A DNA stretch of 64,000 bases, taken from positions 118,150 through 182,149 of the forward strand of contig SVOT01000003.1 in the NCBI GenBank assembly GCA_015066225.1. The letters are read 5' to 3'. The translations under genes were made by a program, and so were the position numbers. This DNA comes from Oscillospiraceae bacterium (GTDB lineage: Bacteria > Bacillota > Clostridia > Oscillospirales > Acutalibacteraceae). Positions 41,394 to 50,386 of the stretch are shown here, piece by piece (the first letter of the stretch is position 1; the number at the start of each line of letters is the position of its first letter). The notes beneath the pieces were generated by a model. That model searched no databases and was not told where the DNA came from. It saw only the letters and a program-made list of their open reading frames with translations.

Positions 41394-41486
41394 TGGCGGA
41401 GAGCATGGGATTCGAACCCACGAAACGGTTTTGGCCGTTTACACGATTTCCAATCGTGCTCCTTCGACCAGCTCGGACAACTCTCC
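41394..41486 (-). tRNA. tRNA-Ser (anticodon GGA)
   Basis: 93 bases including CCA. Acceptor GGAGAGT/GCTCTCC, discriminator G, anticodon GGA (plus-strand TCC at 41449-41451) in the loop TTGGAAA, a long variable arm (GTAAACGGCCAAAACCGTTTC) and T-arm GTGGGTTCGAATCCCAT. It reads UCC/UCU. Confidence 0.96.
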
Positions 41487-41629
41487 ATCTGTTCAAAGAA
41501 TTTGGTGTATAAAATTCTGCACTTCGTTAAAGTGCCCTGCTATTATACATAAATGGTTTTAAAAAATCAAGAGGTAAAGCATATTTTTTTATACACGCTA
41601 TGATATAAAATACCACTTTTTCCAAAACA

Positions 41630-41657
41630 TTGTATTTTCCCGAGTTTTTGCTATAAT
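41630..41657 (+). promoter_or_regulatory. Promoter of the 41677 gene
   Basis: TTGTAT (41630-41635), 16 bases, TATAAT (41652-41657), then GGGAGGG just before the ATG. Confidence 0.65.
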
Positions 41658-41676
41658 GGTTGTGGGAGGGATATAT

Positions 41677-42450
41677 ATGAAAATTAAAGAACGTGTTACT
41701 GCCCGCAAAATTATAGCGCTGACTTTATCAAGTCTCTTGCCCTTGGGTGCAATCGTTGTGGGTATTATTTTTATCTTTTCTAATATAATTTTTGACACAG
41801 CATTTGTTCTGGGATTTTTTGTAATCCCTTTACTCACTATGCTGTTAAGTTTTCTTTTGATTTTTTCTAAAAGAAAACGTTCCGTAAAACTGATTCTGAA
41901 CACACTGCTGCTGATTATATTCGTTTTTATTTTCCTCGTTACATATTTAATGTTCAAACACGAAATGTTGGATAAATACACCAACGACGACGTAGCTGAG
42001 CATTATACTGAAATTGCAATCAATTTCAAGCCTATGCCCGGACTTAACGAGATCGGCTCCCCTGAAAACATAAGTTATTACGACTATTTTTCACAGGAAT
42101 TTATTTTTGATGAATACGCATTTCATTTAATATGTAAATACGACGAAGCGGAATATAAAGAGCAAAAAGCTCTTATTGAAGATAATTACATTTTCCAAGT
42201 AGAAACCATCAGCGACGATCGCTCTTCCATAGACCCTACGGTAGAAATTGGTGGCTACGTTTTTCGTGCGTTATCCGTTAACGATGACTACGGCAATGAG
42301 ATAAACTACCCCAAAAGATTGATTTTTATTGCAACAAATGATGAAACAAGCGAAATTGTTTATATGGCGTTTTATGACGATGACCTTGATTATATCAAAT
42401 CATTGAAGGATTTCATAAACGACAATTGCGGATGGAAACACATCAGATAA
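41677..42450 (+). CDS. Membrane protein with external/soluble C-terminal domain, unknown function
   Basis: 257 residues from ATG 41677 (GGGAGGG 6 bases upstream). Three membrane helices (about 12-35, 40-62, 72-95) precede an acidic soluble domain (about 100-257) with many Tyr and Asp. No family recognised. The gene is single, with its own promoter and a strong terminator. Base composition is more AT-rich than in its neighbours, as is common for hypothetical membrane proteins here. Confidence 0.65.
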   Translation: MKIKERVTARKIIALTLSSLLPLGAIVVGIIFIFSNIIFDTAFVLGFFVIPLLTMLLSFLLIFSKRKRSVKLILNTLLLIIFVFIFLVTYLMFKHEMLDKYTNDDVAEHYTEIAINFKPMPGLNEIGSPENISYYDYFSQEFIFDEYAFHLICKYDEAEYKEQKALIEDNYIFQVETISDDRSSIDPTVEIGGYVFRALSVNDDYGNEINYPKRLIFIATNDETSEIVYMAFYDDDLDYIKSLKDFINDNCGWKHIR

Positions 42451-42461
42451 ACAAATTTATT

Positions 42462-42500
42462 AAAACGACGGATACCCTTTTGGCGGTATCCGTCGTTTTT
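42462..42500 (+). terminator. Terminator of the 41677 gene
   Basis: AAAACGACGGATACC / GGTATCCGTCGTTTT with an 8-base loop, followed by TT. Confidence 0.85.
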
Positions 42501-42554
42501 TGAATAACAGGCAAACAAAATTGTGAAAAAATAAACAAAGTTTCTGTTTTTGTA

Positions 42555-42583
42555 TTGACCTGCAAATTCTTTTGTTATAAAAT
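42555..42583 (+). promoter_or_regulatory. Promoter of the iron alcohol dehydrogenase gene
   Basis: TTGACC (42555-42560), 17 bases, TAAAAT (42578-42583); AAAGGAG follows 9 bases before the ATG. Confidence 0.75.
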
Positions 42584-42627
42584 ATAGTCAAGATTTTTAA
42601 TCTAATAAAATCAAAGGAGTTCTCACA

Positions 42628-43776
42628 ATGGCAAACAGATTTGTTCTTAACGAAACATCTTATCACGGCAAGGGTGCAATCGCTGAGATTGCAACAGAAA
42701 TCAAGGCAAGAGCATTTAAAAAGGCTTTTGTTTGTTCTGACCCCGACCTTATCAAATTCGGCGTTACAAAAAAGGTAACAGATATTCTTGACGGTGCTGA
42801 AATCCCCTATGAAATTTACAGCAACATCAAGCCCAACCCCACAATTGAAAACGTTCAGACAGGTGTTGAAGCATTCAAGGCAAGCGGCGCTGACTGCATC
42901 GTTGCTATCGGTGGCGGCTCTTCAATGGACACAGCAAAGGCTATCGGTATTATTATCGAAAACCCCGAATTTGCAGACGTTCGCTCCCTCGAGGGCGTTG
43001 CACCCACAAAAAATAAATGCACACCCATCATCGCTGTTCCCACAACTGCGGGCACAGCCGCTGAGGTTACAATCAACTACGTTATAACCGATGCCGAGAA
43101 AAACAGAAAAATGGTTTGCGTTGACGTTCACGACATCCCCGTTGTTGCAGTTGTTGACCCCGATATGATGGCTTCAATGCCCAAGGGTCTTACCGCCGCA
43201 ACAGGTATGGATGCACTCACCCACGCTATTGAGGGCTACATCACAAAGGGCGCTTGGGAAATGAGCGATATGTTCCACATCAAGGCTATTGAAATCATTG
43301 CAAAATCTCTTCGTGGCGCTGTTGAAAACACAGCAGACGGCAGAGAGGGCATGGCTCTTGGCCAGTACATCGCAGGTATGGGCTTCTCAAACGTTGGTCT
43401 TGGCATTGTTCATTCAATGGCTCACCCCCTCGGCGCTGTTTATGACACACCCCACGGCGTTGCAAACGCAATCATTCTCCCCACGGTTATGGAATACAAT
43501 GCACCTGCAACAGGCGAAAAATACAGAGATATTGCAAAGGCTATGGGCGTTGAAAACGTTGACGCTATGAGCCTTGAGGATGCAAGAAAAGCGGCTATCG
43601 ACGCTGTTAAGCAGCTTTCTCTTGACGTTGGTATCCCCGCTGACCTCAAAGAAATCGTTAAAGCAGAAGACCTCGACTTCCTTTCACAGTCCGCCTTTGA
43701 CGACGCTTGCCGCCCCGGTAACCCCAGAGACACAAGCGTTGAAGAAATCAAAGAGCTTTATCTCAAGCTTATGTAA
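42628..43776 (+). CDS. fucO: Iron-containing alcohol dehydrogenase, FucO (lactaldehyde reductase) type
   Basis: 382 residues, same length as FucO. NAD-binding GGGSSMDTAKAIGI near 98, and iron ligands in MDALTHAIEGY (Asp, His) and GIVHSMAHPLGAVYDTPHG (two His). The N-terminus MANRFVLNETSYHGKGA is FucO-like. It reduces lactaldehyde to 1,2-propanediol or acts on related small alcohols and aldehydes. No fucose or rhamnose genes adjoin it, so general fermentative alcohol dehydrogenase is possible. It is heavily codon-optimised (AAC, GAC, GCA, GTT) and has consensus signals, suggesting high expression. Confidence 0.9.
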   Translation: MANRFVLNETSYHGKGAIAEIATEIKARAFKKAFVCSDPDLIKFGVTKKVTDILDGAEIPYEIYSNIKPNPTIENVQTGVEAFKASGADCIVAIGGGSSMDTAKAIGIIIENPEFADVRSLEGVAPTKNKCTPIIAVPTTAGTAAEVTINYVITDAEKNRKMVCVDVHDIPVVAVVDPDMMASMPKGLTAATGMDALTHAIEGYITKGAWEMSDMFHIKAIEIIAKSLRGAVENTADGREGMALGQYIAGMGFSNVGLGIVHSMAHPLGAVYDTPHGVANAIILPTVMEYNAPATGEKYRDIAKAMGVENVDAMSLEDARKAAIDAVKQLSLDVGIPADLKEIVKAEDLDFLSQSAFDDACRPGNPRDTSVEEIKELYLKLM

Positions 43777-43787
43777 TTCCACTTCTT

Positions 43788-43825
43788 ATCCCTTACGTTC
43801 AAAGCGTAAGGGATTTTTTATTTTT
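43788..43825 (+). terminator. Terminator of fucO
   Basis: ATCCCTTACG / CGTAAGGGAT with a 7-base loop, followed by TTTTTATTTTT. Confidence 0.88.
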
Positions 43826-43895
43826 ACAAAAAACGCATTGTATATAGCTGCTGTATATGATATATTATGTATATTAATACATACGGAGTAAAGAT

Positions 43896-44513
43896 ATGAT
43901 TTTCACGAGAGATGACGTTCCCTTTTTCATTAAAAAGGTTGAGCCAACCGGCAACACGGGGCGAAAAATTGTCGCCTTTCCCAAGGATTACACGGTAATC
44001 GACCTTGAAACCACGGGGCTTTGCGCCGGGCGTGACCTTATAATTGAATTTGCGGCGGTAAGGGTTCGTGATTTTCAGGCTGTTGACACCTTTCAGAGCC
44101 TTTGTGACCCGGGCTTTCCAATTCCGCCGGCTATTGAAGCCATCACGGGAATCACCACTGAAATGGTGCGTTTTGCCCCCAACCCCCGAAGCGTTCTGCC
44201 AGATTTTCTTGACTTTGTGGGCGATGATTTCGTTGTTGGCCACAACGTGAATTTTGATGTGCGCTTTGTTGCCGCCTCGGCGGATTTTTTCAGAAACGAC
44301 TACATTGACACAATGGCAATTTTCAGAAAGCTTCACCCCGCTCTTCCCCACCACCGACTTTCTGATATGGTGGATTTTTACGGCAAGAAGAACGACAGCG
44401 CCCACCGAGCCCTTTCGGACTGCTTCGCAACGCAAAGCTGCTTTGAAGCTATGCGTGACGAGGTCTGCTGTCTGCACGGCGACACCTATGAATTTTTAAC
44501 AATGCTGAAATAA
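43896..44513 (+). CDS. DnaQ-like 3'-5' exonuclease (DEDDh family)
   Basis: 205 residues. Exo I VIDLETTGLCAGRD, Exo II GHNVNFDVRFV, and Exo III HRALSDC (His and Asp) show all DEDDh residues. There is no polymerase-binding or helicase extension. The N-terminal 25 residues are not conserved. It may be a proofreading or RNA-trimming exonuclease. The stop lies 20 bases before the beta-galactosidase start, so they could share a transcript. Confidence 0.9.
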   Translation: MIFTRDDVPFFIKKVEPTGNTGRKIVAFPKDYTVIDLETTGLCAGRDLIIEFAAVRVRDFQAVDTFQSLCDPGFPIPPAIEAITGITTEMVRFAPNPRSVLPDFLDFVGDDFVVGHNVNFDVRFVAASADFFRNDYIDTMAIFRKLHPALPHHRLSDMVDFYGKKNDSAHRALSDCFATQSCFEAMRDEVCCLHGDTYEFLTMLK

Positions 44514-44533
44514 ACTCGGAAAGAGGTTTAAAT

Positions 44534-47500
44534 ATGAAATTCAAGCAATACCACAAAAGCCTTGAGCATCTGCACATAGGCACCGAAAAACCAAGGGCAT
44601 ATTTTATACCCTACGACAGTCTTGAAGCTGCCCTTTCGGGCGACCGCAACGAGTCATATTACCTGACAAACCTTTGCGGCGAATGGAGCTTTAAATATTT
44701 CAAGAGCTTTGAGGACATCGACGAAAGCTTATATGAAGAAGGCTGCAGCATAGCAGACCTTCACAAGGTTCCCGTGCCCGGAAACTTTCAGCTTTATGAC
44801 ATCGAAGGAATCGACAAGCCTCTTTATTCTAACCTGATGTACCCGTTTCCCACAGACCCGCCCCACGTGCCGGAGGAAAACCCCTGTGCATTTTATATCA
44901 GAGATTTTGAGGTCAGCGATGAAATGCTGGAAAGAGATTCCATCATCACCTTTGAGGGCGTTTCATCCTGCTTTTATCTGTGGGTAAACGGCAGCTTTGT
45001 GGGCTACAGCCAGGTTTCGCACTGCACAAGCGAATTTAATATTTCACAATATGTTAAAAAGGGCACAAACAAAATCGCCGTTCTCAACGTAAAATGGTGC
45101 GACGGCTCATATCTTGAAGACCAGGATTATTTCCGCCTTTCGGGCATTTTCAGAGAGGTTTACATCCTTTCGAGAAACAAGACTCGTCTTGAGGACGTTT
45201 TTGTAAGACAAGCCTTTAACGAGGATTATTCACTTTGCACACTTACTGTTGAGTGCACTCTCACAGGTGACGCTCCTGTGCTTTACGGCGTTGCTTCACC
45301 AAAGGGTGAGCTTATTTCACAGGGCGAGAGTGCCGACAGCACCTTTAAAATTGAAATCGCAAATCCCCTTCTTTGGAACGACGAAAAACCTTATGTTTAC
45401 AACCTTTTCCTCACAGTTGAGGATGAAATCATACCCCTTCAGCTTGCCCTCAGAGAGGTTAAAATTGAAAACAAGGTGCTTCTTGTAAACGGCAAGGGTG
45501 TTAAGCTCAGAGGTATCAATCGCCACGATTCAACAGAAAACGGCTACGTTGTGACGGTTGAACAGATGAAGGAGGATTTGCTTCTTTTAAAGCGCGCAAA
45601 CGTTAACGCTATCAGAACATCTCACTACCCCAACGACCCACGTTTTTACGAGCTTGCAGAGGCTCTTGGCTTCTATTTCATTGACGAGGCAGATATCGAA
45701 ACCCACGGTATGGGCTACAACACCGCCTCCGACTGGGATTGGACGCGTTGGTCAATGCTTTCAACAGTTGACGAGTGGGAGCCGGCTTACGTTGACCGTG
45801 CGGCAAGGCTTTTCGAAAGAGATAAAAACCACGGTGCGGTTATTATGTGGTCACTGGGTAATGAGAGTGGCTGTGGCAAAAACCACCGTGCTATGAGAAA
45901 ATACATAAAATCACGTGACGAAAAAGCAATCGTGCACTATGAAAACTCACACCTTGAATTCAAGGCTGTTCCCGAGGGCGAATGCTTCAAGGATATTTCC
46001 GACGTTGAAAGCAGAATGTATGCAAGCGTGCCCTATATCGATGATTACTGCAACAATGAGGAATACACAAAGCCCTTTTATATGTGCGAATACGTTTGCT
46101 CAATGTCAACGGGCGACGTTTACGATTATTGGGAGCTTGTTGACAAACACGACAACTTCTGCGGCGGCTGTATCTGGGAGCTTACCGACCACGCTCTCAA
46201 CATCCCCGATGAAAACGGCAATGCACGCTACTACTACGGTGGTGATTTCGGCGACTTCCCCAACGACGGAATCTGTTGTATAGACGGTCTTGTTTTCCCC
46301 GACAGAAGTCCACGCCCCGGCTACTATGATATGAAAAAGGTTTACGAGCCCTTCAGGGGAAGCTATGAAAACGGCGCTCTCACCGTTAAGAGTGTACGCT
46401 ATTTTGCAGACCTTTCAGACCTTTCACTTAAATGGAAGCTCACCTGTGACGAAAAGCTTATTGCCGAGGGTGAAATTGACACCCTTGATATCGCACCTCA
46501 GAGTGAAAGGACCTTTAAAATCCTTGACGAGAGTGAATACACTCTTTCGGGCGACTGCTTCGTGAGTGCTTCAATTTGCCAGAAGAATGACACGCCCTGG
46601 GCAGAAAAGGGCTATGAGGTTGGCTTCCTGCAATTTGAGATTGCCACCGAAAAAGCGGAAATCAGCAAGGATGGCAACGTCGTTGAGCTTGACAACGGCG
46701 ACAGATATGCTGTTATTACCTGCGGGGACACTGAATTCACCTTTGACAAGCCCTATGGCAGAATTTGTTCATTGAAGAAAAACGGCAAGGAGCTTCTCGA
46801 AGCCCCTGCAAAATTCAAAATGTGGCACGCACCCGCCTACAACAGGGGCTCTGTTGACGAGTGGATTGCAAACCACCTGCACCACGTAGCGCAGAAAACC
46901 TACAAAACCGAGGTTGAAAAAACAGAAGCAAACAAGGTTGTAATCAGCACCGAAATTGCTTTGGGCGGTCCCGCAAATCCCCCCATACTCAAGGGCAGGG
47001 TTGCATATATTTTCCACGGTGACGGCTCTGTTGACGTTGAATTCTTCGGCGACATACGTGAAAATGCACCTCTCATCCCCAGGCTGGGAATAGAGCTTCT
47101 TATGAAGGAAGAAAACGAGGATATTGTTTATTTCGGTCTTGGTGAAACAGAAACCTATCCCGACCGTTACAAGGCCGCAAGATACGGTAGCTATGAGCTT
47201 TCTGTCAGCGACAACTTCGTTCACTACATAAGACCGCAGGAAAACTCAAGCCACTTTAAAACCCGCCGTGTTGCGGTTGGTAAAAAGGGCGAAAGCGGTA
47301 TTCTTGTTACAGGCTTTATGGGTGCCGAGGAATTTTCATTTAACGCTTCACACTATTCTGCCGAGCAGTTAACTGAAAAGAAGCACGACTTTGAGCTTGA
47401 AAAAGAGCCCTACACAATATTTAACATTGATGCCCGATTCAATGCTCTCAGCGAGGACAGCTCCCTCAACAACGACGAAAACAACCGTCTTTTCGATGAA

Positions 47501-47545
47501 AAAACCGTAAAATTCGGCTTTAACATCAAGGCTGTTGAAATGTAA
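44534..47545 (+). CDS. lacZ: GH2 beta-galactosidase (LacZ type)
   Basis: 1003 residues with the full five-domain LacZ layout. A jelly-roll sugar-binding domain (NLCGEWSFKYF), two immunoglobulin-like domains around a TIM barrel (GINRHDSTENG), acid/base Glu444 in SLGNESGCGKNH, nucleophile Glu519 in YMCEYVCSM, and the C-terminal beta-galactosidase small-chain domain (about 710-1003). No signal peptide, so it is intracellular. It hydrolyses lactose or other beta-galactosides brought in, probably by the GPH symporter encoded downstream. GAGG precedes the ATG. Confidence 0.97.
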   Translation: MKFKQYHKSLEHLHIGTEKPRAYFIPYDSLEAALSGDRNESYYLTNLCGEWSFKYFKSFEDIDESLYEEGCSIADLHKVPVPGNFQLYDIEGIDKPLYSNLMYPFPTDPPHVPEENPCAFYIRDFEVSDEMLERDSIITFEGVSSCFYLWVNGSFVGYSQVSHCTSEFNISQYVKKGTNKIAVLNVKWCDGSYLEDQDYFRLSGIFREVYILSRNKTRLEDVFVRQAFNEDYSLCTLTVECTLTGDAPVLYGVASPKGELISQGESADSTFKIEIANPLLWNDEKPYVYNLFLTVEDEIIPLQLALREVKIENKVLLVNGKGVKLRGINRHDSTENGYVVTVEQMKEDLLLLKRANVNAIRTSHYPNDPRFYELAEALGFYFIDEADIETHGMGYNTASDWDWTRWSMLSTVDEWEPAYVDRAARLFERDKNHGAVIMWSLGNESGCGKNHRAMRKYIKSRDEKAIVHYENSHLEFKAVPEGECFKDISDVESRMYASVPYIDDYCNNEEYTKPFYMCEYVCSMSTGDVYDYWELVDKHDNFCGGCIWELTDHALNIPDENGNARYYYGGDFGDFPNDGICCIDGLVFPDRSPRPGYYDMKKVYEPFRGSYENGALTVKSVRYFADLSDLSLKWKLTCDEKLIAEGEIDTLDIAPQSERTFKILDESEYTLSGDCFVSASICQKNDTPWAEKGYEVGFLQFEIATEKAEISKDGNVVELDNGDRYAVITCGDTEFTFDKPYGRICSLKKNGKELLEAPAKFKMWHAPAYNRGSVDEWIANHLHHVAQKTYKTEVEKTEANKVVISTEIALGGPANPPILKGRVAYIFHGDGSVDVEFFGDIRENAPLIPRLGIELLMKEENEDIVYFGLGETETYPDRYKAARYGSYELSVSDNFVHYIRPQENSSHFKTRRVAVGKKGESGILVTGFMGAEEFSFNASHYSAEQLTEKKHDFELEKEPYTIFNIDARFNALSEDSSLNNDENNRLFDEKTVKFGFNIKAVEM

Positions 47546-47555
47546 AAAAGAAAAG

Positions 47556-47590
47556 CTCTCCACGGATTTCATTCTGTGGAGAGTTTTGTT
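47556..47590 (+). terminator. Terminator of lacZ
   Basis: CTCTCCAC / GTGGAGAG stem with a partly paired inner loop, followed by TTTTGTTGTTT. Confidence 0.8.
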
Positions 47591-47602
47591 GTTTCGCCAT
47601 AG

Positions 47603-47632
47603 GTGATACATAGTGATACTACTTAGTATCAC
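47603..47632 (+). promoter_or_regulatory. Operator-like palindrome upstream of the sugar symporter
   Basis: GTGATACATA, then the inverted repeat GTGATACTA-CT-TAGTATCAC (47613-47632). The GTGATAC half-site occurs three times (47603, 47613, and inverted at 47626). It ends 24 bases before the -35 box of the symporter promoter, a good position for an activator. Confidence 0.6.
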
Positions 47633-47656
47633 TTTTGAATTTGAAGAAAATAATTA

Positions 47657-47685
47657 TTGCCAACATCTTACATAGTTGATATAAT
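47657..47685 (+). promoter_or_regulatory. Promoter of the GPH symporter gene
   Basis: TTGCCA (47657-47662), 17 bases, TATAAT (47680-47685); GGAGG lies 5-6 bases before the ATG. Confidence 0.75.
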
Positions 47686-47712
47686 TTACATATAAACTTT
47701 CGGAGGATTGCT

Positions 47713-49095
47713 ATGAAAAAGGGAAAAATCAAAAATATGTTCTCCTACGGCATCGGGGCTGTGGGTCTTGACCTGAGCTACGGTCTTTTCTATTCATTTC
47801 TTTCAAAATACCTGACAGACATTCTGCACCTTAATAAAAAATTCCTTTTATTCCTCACCCCTGTTGCCCGAATCTGGGATGGAATAAACGACCCGTTGAT
47901 GGGCACAATCGTTGACAACACAAGAACAAAAATGGGTAAATACCGCCCTTGGATTCTTATCGGCTCAACCTGTAACGCCATTGTTCTGTCGCTTCTTTTC
48001 ACGAACCCCGGCTTTGAGCTGGGCGGCTTGCCGATATACATATACGTTGCCTTTCTTTACGTTGCCTGGGGAATGACAAACACAATGGCGGATATCCCCT
48101 ACTGGTCAATGGTGCCGTCGTTTACAACCGACCCCAAGGAGCGCAGCCTTATTGCAACGGTTGCCCGCAGCTTTTCGGGCATCGGCCAGGGAATTATCTC
48201 TATTTTCACCCCTATGGTTCTGCCCATACTCAGCGAAACAATGCAAAACGGCGAAAAGGTTGCAGACGCAAGGGGCTTCAGCCTGTGGGCGATTATCTGC
48301 GCACTGTGTCTTGTTGGCTTTTCTTCAATAAGCGTGCTTAACACAAAGGAGCACCACCTGACAACGCCGAAGGAAAAATTCTCCTTCAAAAAAATGTTTT
48401 CAATCGCAAAAAACAACGACCAGCTTCTTATATTTATGCTTTTTGCCATGCTTTCAAACGCAGGCTGGTATATGGTTTCGGGCGTTGGCGTTTATTATTT
48501 CGACGTTGTTGTGGGCGACCCCGGAAAGCAAAGTGCCTTTAACCTTTTCGGCGCTGTGGGTTCAATTCTCGGTCTTGGTGTTATACCGATAATGATGAAA
48601 TTCACAACACGCAGAAGAACCTATCAGACCTCACTCGGTCTTGCTATTGCGGGCTTTTTCGGAATGATGCTTTCGGTAAAGCTTGCATCCTCATATCTTC
48701 TTATGAACATCTGCTACACGGTTGCTTCAATCGGTATTGCCTCAATGTTTGTTTCGCAGACGGTATTTCTTGCAGATATTGTTGACTACGGTGAATATAA
48801 GCAGGGCTTCCGTTCAGAGAGCATCACCTTCTCTATGAAGGGCTTTTTGCAGAAAATGGCATACACCATTCAGACAATTATCCTTTTTGCGGGTCTTGAC
48901 GCTTCAAAATACAACGAAAATCTTCACGCCGCAAACACCCCGCAGGTTAAAGGGGCAATCAGCTTTATGATGCTTTGGGCACCTGTTATTTTGCTTGTTC
49001 TTTCGTTGCTTGTTTTCACCTTTAAATTCAAGCTTCACGGTGAGTATATGGAAAAGGTCACCGCAGAGGTCAATAAAATGCACGAAAATTATTAA
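47713..49095 (+). CDS. Glycoside-pentoside-hexuronide (GPH/MelB) family cation-sugar symporter
   Basis: 460 residues with twelve membrane helices. GPH marks include YGIGAVGLDLSYG at the start, ARIWDGINDPLMGTIVDNTRTKMGKYRPW (cation-binding Asp residues of helix 2 and the loop after it), and ADIVDYGEYKQGFRSE near residue 355. It imports a galactoside or other glycoside with Na+ or H+. It follows lacZ but has its own promoter and operator-like site, so it is likely induced by the sugar. An uncleaved product would be processed by LacZ. Confidence 0.93.
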   Translation: MKKGKIKNMFSYGIGAVGLDLSYGLFYSFLSKYLTDILHLNKKFLLFLTPVARIWDGINDPLMGTIVDNTRTKMGKYRPWILIGSTCNAIVLSLLFTNPGFELGGLPIYIYVAFLYVAWGMTNTMADIPYWSMVPSFTTDPKERSLIATVARSFSGIGQGIISIFTPMVLPILSETMQNGEKVADARGFSLWAIICALCLVGFSSISVLNTKEHHLTTPKEKFSFKKMFSIAKNNDQLLIFMLFAMLSNAGWYMVSGVGVYYFDVVVGDPGKQSAFNLFGAVGSILGLGVIPIMMKFTTRRRTYQTSLGLAIAGFFGMMLSVKLASSYLLMNICYTVASIGIASMFVSQTVFLADIVDYGEYKQGFRSESITFSMKGFLQKMAYTIQTIILFAGLDASKYNENLHAANTPQVKGAISFMMLWAPVILLVLSLLVFTFKFKLHGEYMEKVTAEVNKMHENY

Positions 49096-49159
49096 TTTTT
49101 TCATATTTTGGTAATTATCTGTTATAAATTTTCAGTTAAAATATATTTGGTGAATATAA

Positions 49160-49744
49160 ATGAAAACAATAAAAAACAAATTTTCCAAAAAGCTCCCCCG
49201 CCTTGCGCAGGGCATAGGCTTTGTGATTCTGGGCATCATTCTTTTGGCTATGCCCGGAATGACGGTTGTGGGCGTCAGCATTGCGGCGGGCGCCGTGTGC
49301 CTTATTGCGGGCATTATAAGAATTGCACGCTATGTTGGCACAAGAGATGACAGCAGCGGCTCCGTTAAAGACATTGTCAGCGGCGGCGGTTTGCTGATTT
49401 GTGCATTTCTTCTGCTTCTGCACCCGAAATTTTTGCTTTCAATTCTGCCGTTTTTTATGGGCGTTTGCATTCTTATTTACGGGGTAACATCGTTTTTCAC
49501 AGGCGGTTTTCTCAGGGGTCCGTTTAAAATCATCGGCTCGGTGCTGTCCTTTATCTGGGGACTTTCGCTGATTTTCAACCCCTTCAAGGGCACAACGACC
49601 ATCGTTTCACTCATCGGCTTTGGCTGCCTTGCCTGGGGAATTATTCTTATACTTTCACAAACAATTTACAAAAACAAAAAGCTTCTCCCCACCGACACCG
49701 ACGGCGACGGCTACAGAGAAGTTGATTTCACGGATGTTGATTAA
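49160..49744 (+). CDS. DUF308/HdeD-like membrane protein
   Basis: 194 residues with about six short membrane helices in pairs (GFVILGIILLAMPGMTVVGVS and IGFGCLAWGIILIL among them), as in the DUF308 family. The final 25 residues are acidic and soluble, with DTDGDGYREVDFTDVD, which resembles a calcium-binding loop. Function unknown. It is followed by a strong terminator. Confidence 0.8.
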   Translation: MKTIKNKFSKKLPRLAQGIGFVILGIILLAMPGMTVVGVSIAAGAVCLIAGIIRIARYVGTRDDSSGSVKDIVSGGGLLICAFLLLLHPKFLLSILPFFMGVCILIYGVTSFFTGGFLRGPFKIIGSVLSFIWGLSLIFNPFKGTTTIVSLIGFGCLAWGIILILSQTIYKNKKLLPTDTDGDGYREVDFTDVD

Positions 49745-49762
49745 GATGTTGATCAATATTAT

Positions 49763-49800
49763 AGGAGCAGTAAAAACTTTCGTTTTTACTGCTCCTTGTT
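49763..49800. terminator. Bidirectional terminator
   Basis: Perfect stem AGGAGCAGTAAAAA / TTTTTACTGCTCCT with a 6-base loop, followed by TGTTTTT; it lies between the convergent DUF308 and yfbR genes. Confidence 0.88.
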
Positions 49801-49801
49801 T

Positions 49802-50377
49802 TTATAGCATATCAAGTGTCTGTTCGTATGCAGGAAGAAATTCTTCCATAAAAACGTTGGCTTCGGGCACATGCGAGTCGATAATGCGCTGTCTTGTTGC
49901 ACTTTCGGCTTCGCGGAATTCGGTGTTGCCCGCCTTGCGCTCCTCAATGCATTTTATGAGGGCGCTGATTTTATCCGCCGCCTTTACAAGGGGCTTCAAC
50001 TCTTCATCGTAAGCCTCATCAAGAACAAGAGAAAACTCATCTCTCAAATCCTCGGGCAATTTGCTGAGGAGCTTTTGATTTGCAGATTCCTCAACTGCCT
50101 TGAAAGCAACAAGAATATCGTCGTTCTGATATTTAACGGGTGTGGGCATATCGCCGGTTATTATTTCGTGGGCATCGTGATAAAGCCCGAGAACCGCCGC
50201 ACGGTCTGCATTATAGCCTTTGCCGAAGCGCTTGTTGCCGATAATCGCCAGAGCGTGTGCGATGACAGCCACCTCTTTAGAGTGACTGTCAAGGCTTTCG
50301 CGGTCGGTATTTCGCATTAATGCCCAGCGGTCGATGTATTTCATTCTTGAAATCATCGCAAAAAAACTGTAGTTCAT
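49802..50377 (-). CDS. yfbR: HD-domain 5'-deoxynucleotidase (YfbR type)
   Basis: 191 residues. HD motifs: SHSKEVAVIAHALAII (His), LYHDAHEIITGDMPTPVKY (His-Asp with the YfbR-specific GDMPTPVKY loop), and the last aspartate in VKAADKISALIK. It removes phosphate from 5'-deoxynucleotides in pyrimidine salvage. The start is 9 bases after the alpha-mannosidase stop, so they share a transcript. Confidence 0.92.
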   Translation of the reverse strand: MNYSFFAMISRMKYIDRWALMRNTDRESLDSHSKEVAVIAHALAIIGNKRFGKGYNADRAAVLGLYHDAHEIITGDMPTPVKYQNDDILVAFKAVEESANQKLLSKLPEDLRDEFSLVLDEAYDEELKPLVKAADKISALIKCIEERKAGNTEFREAESATRQRIIDSHVPEANVFMEEFLPAYEQTLDML

Positions 50378-50386
50378 AATTATTCC

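Noticed and set aside
41045..41552. Several small frames on both strands around tRNA-Ser(GGA)
   Set aside because: They lie in tRNA-derived and palindromic repeats, and the repeated peptide is a reading of the T-arm copies.
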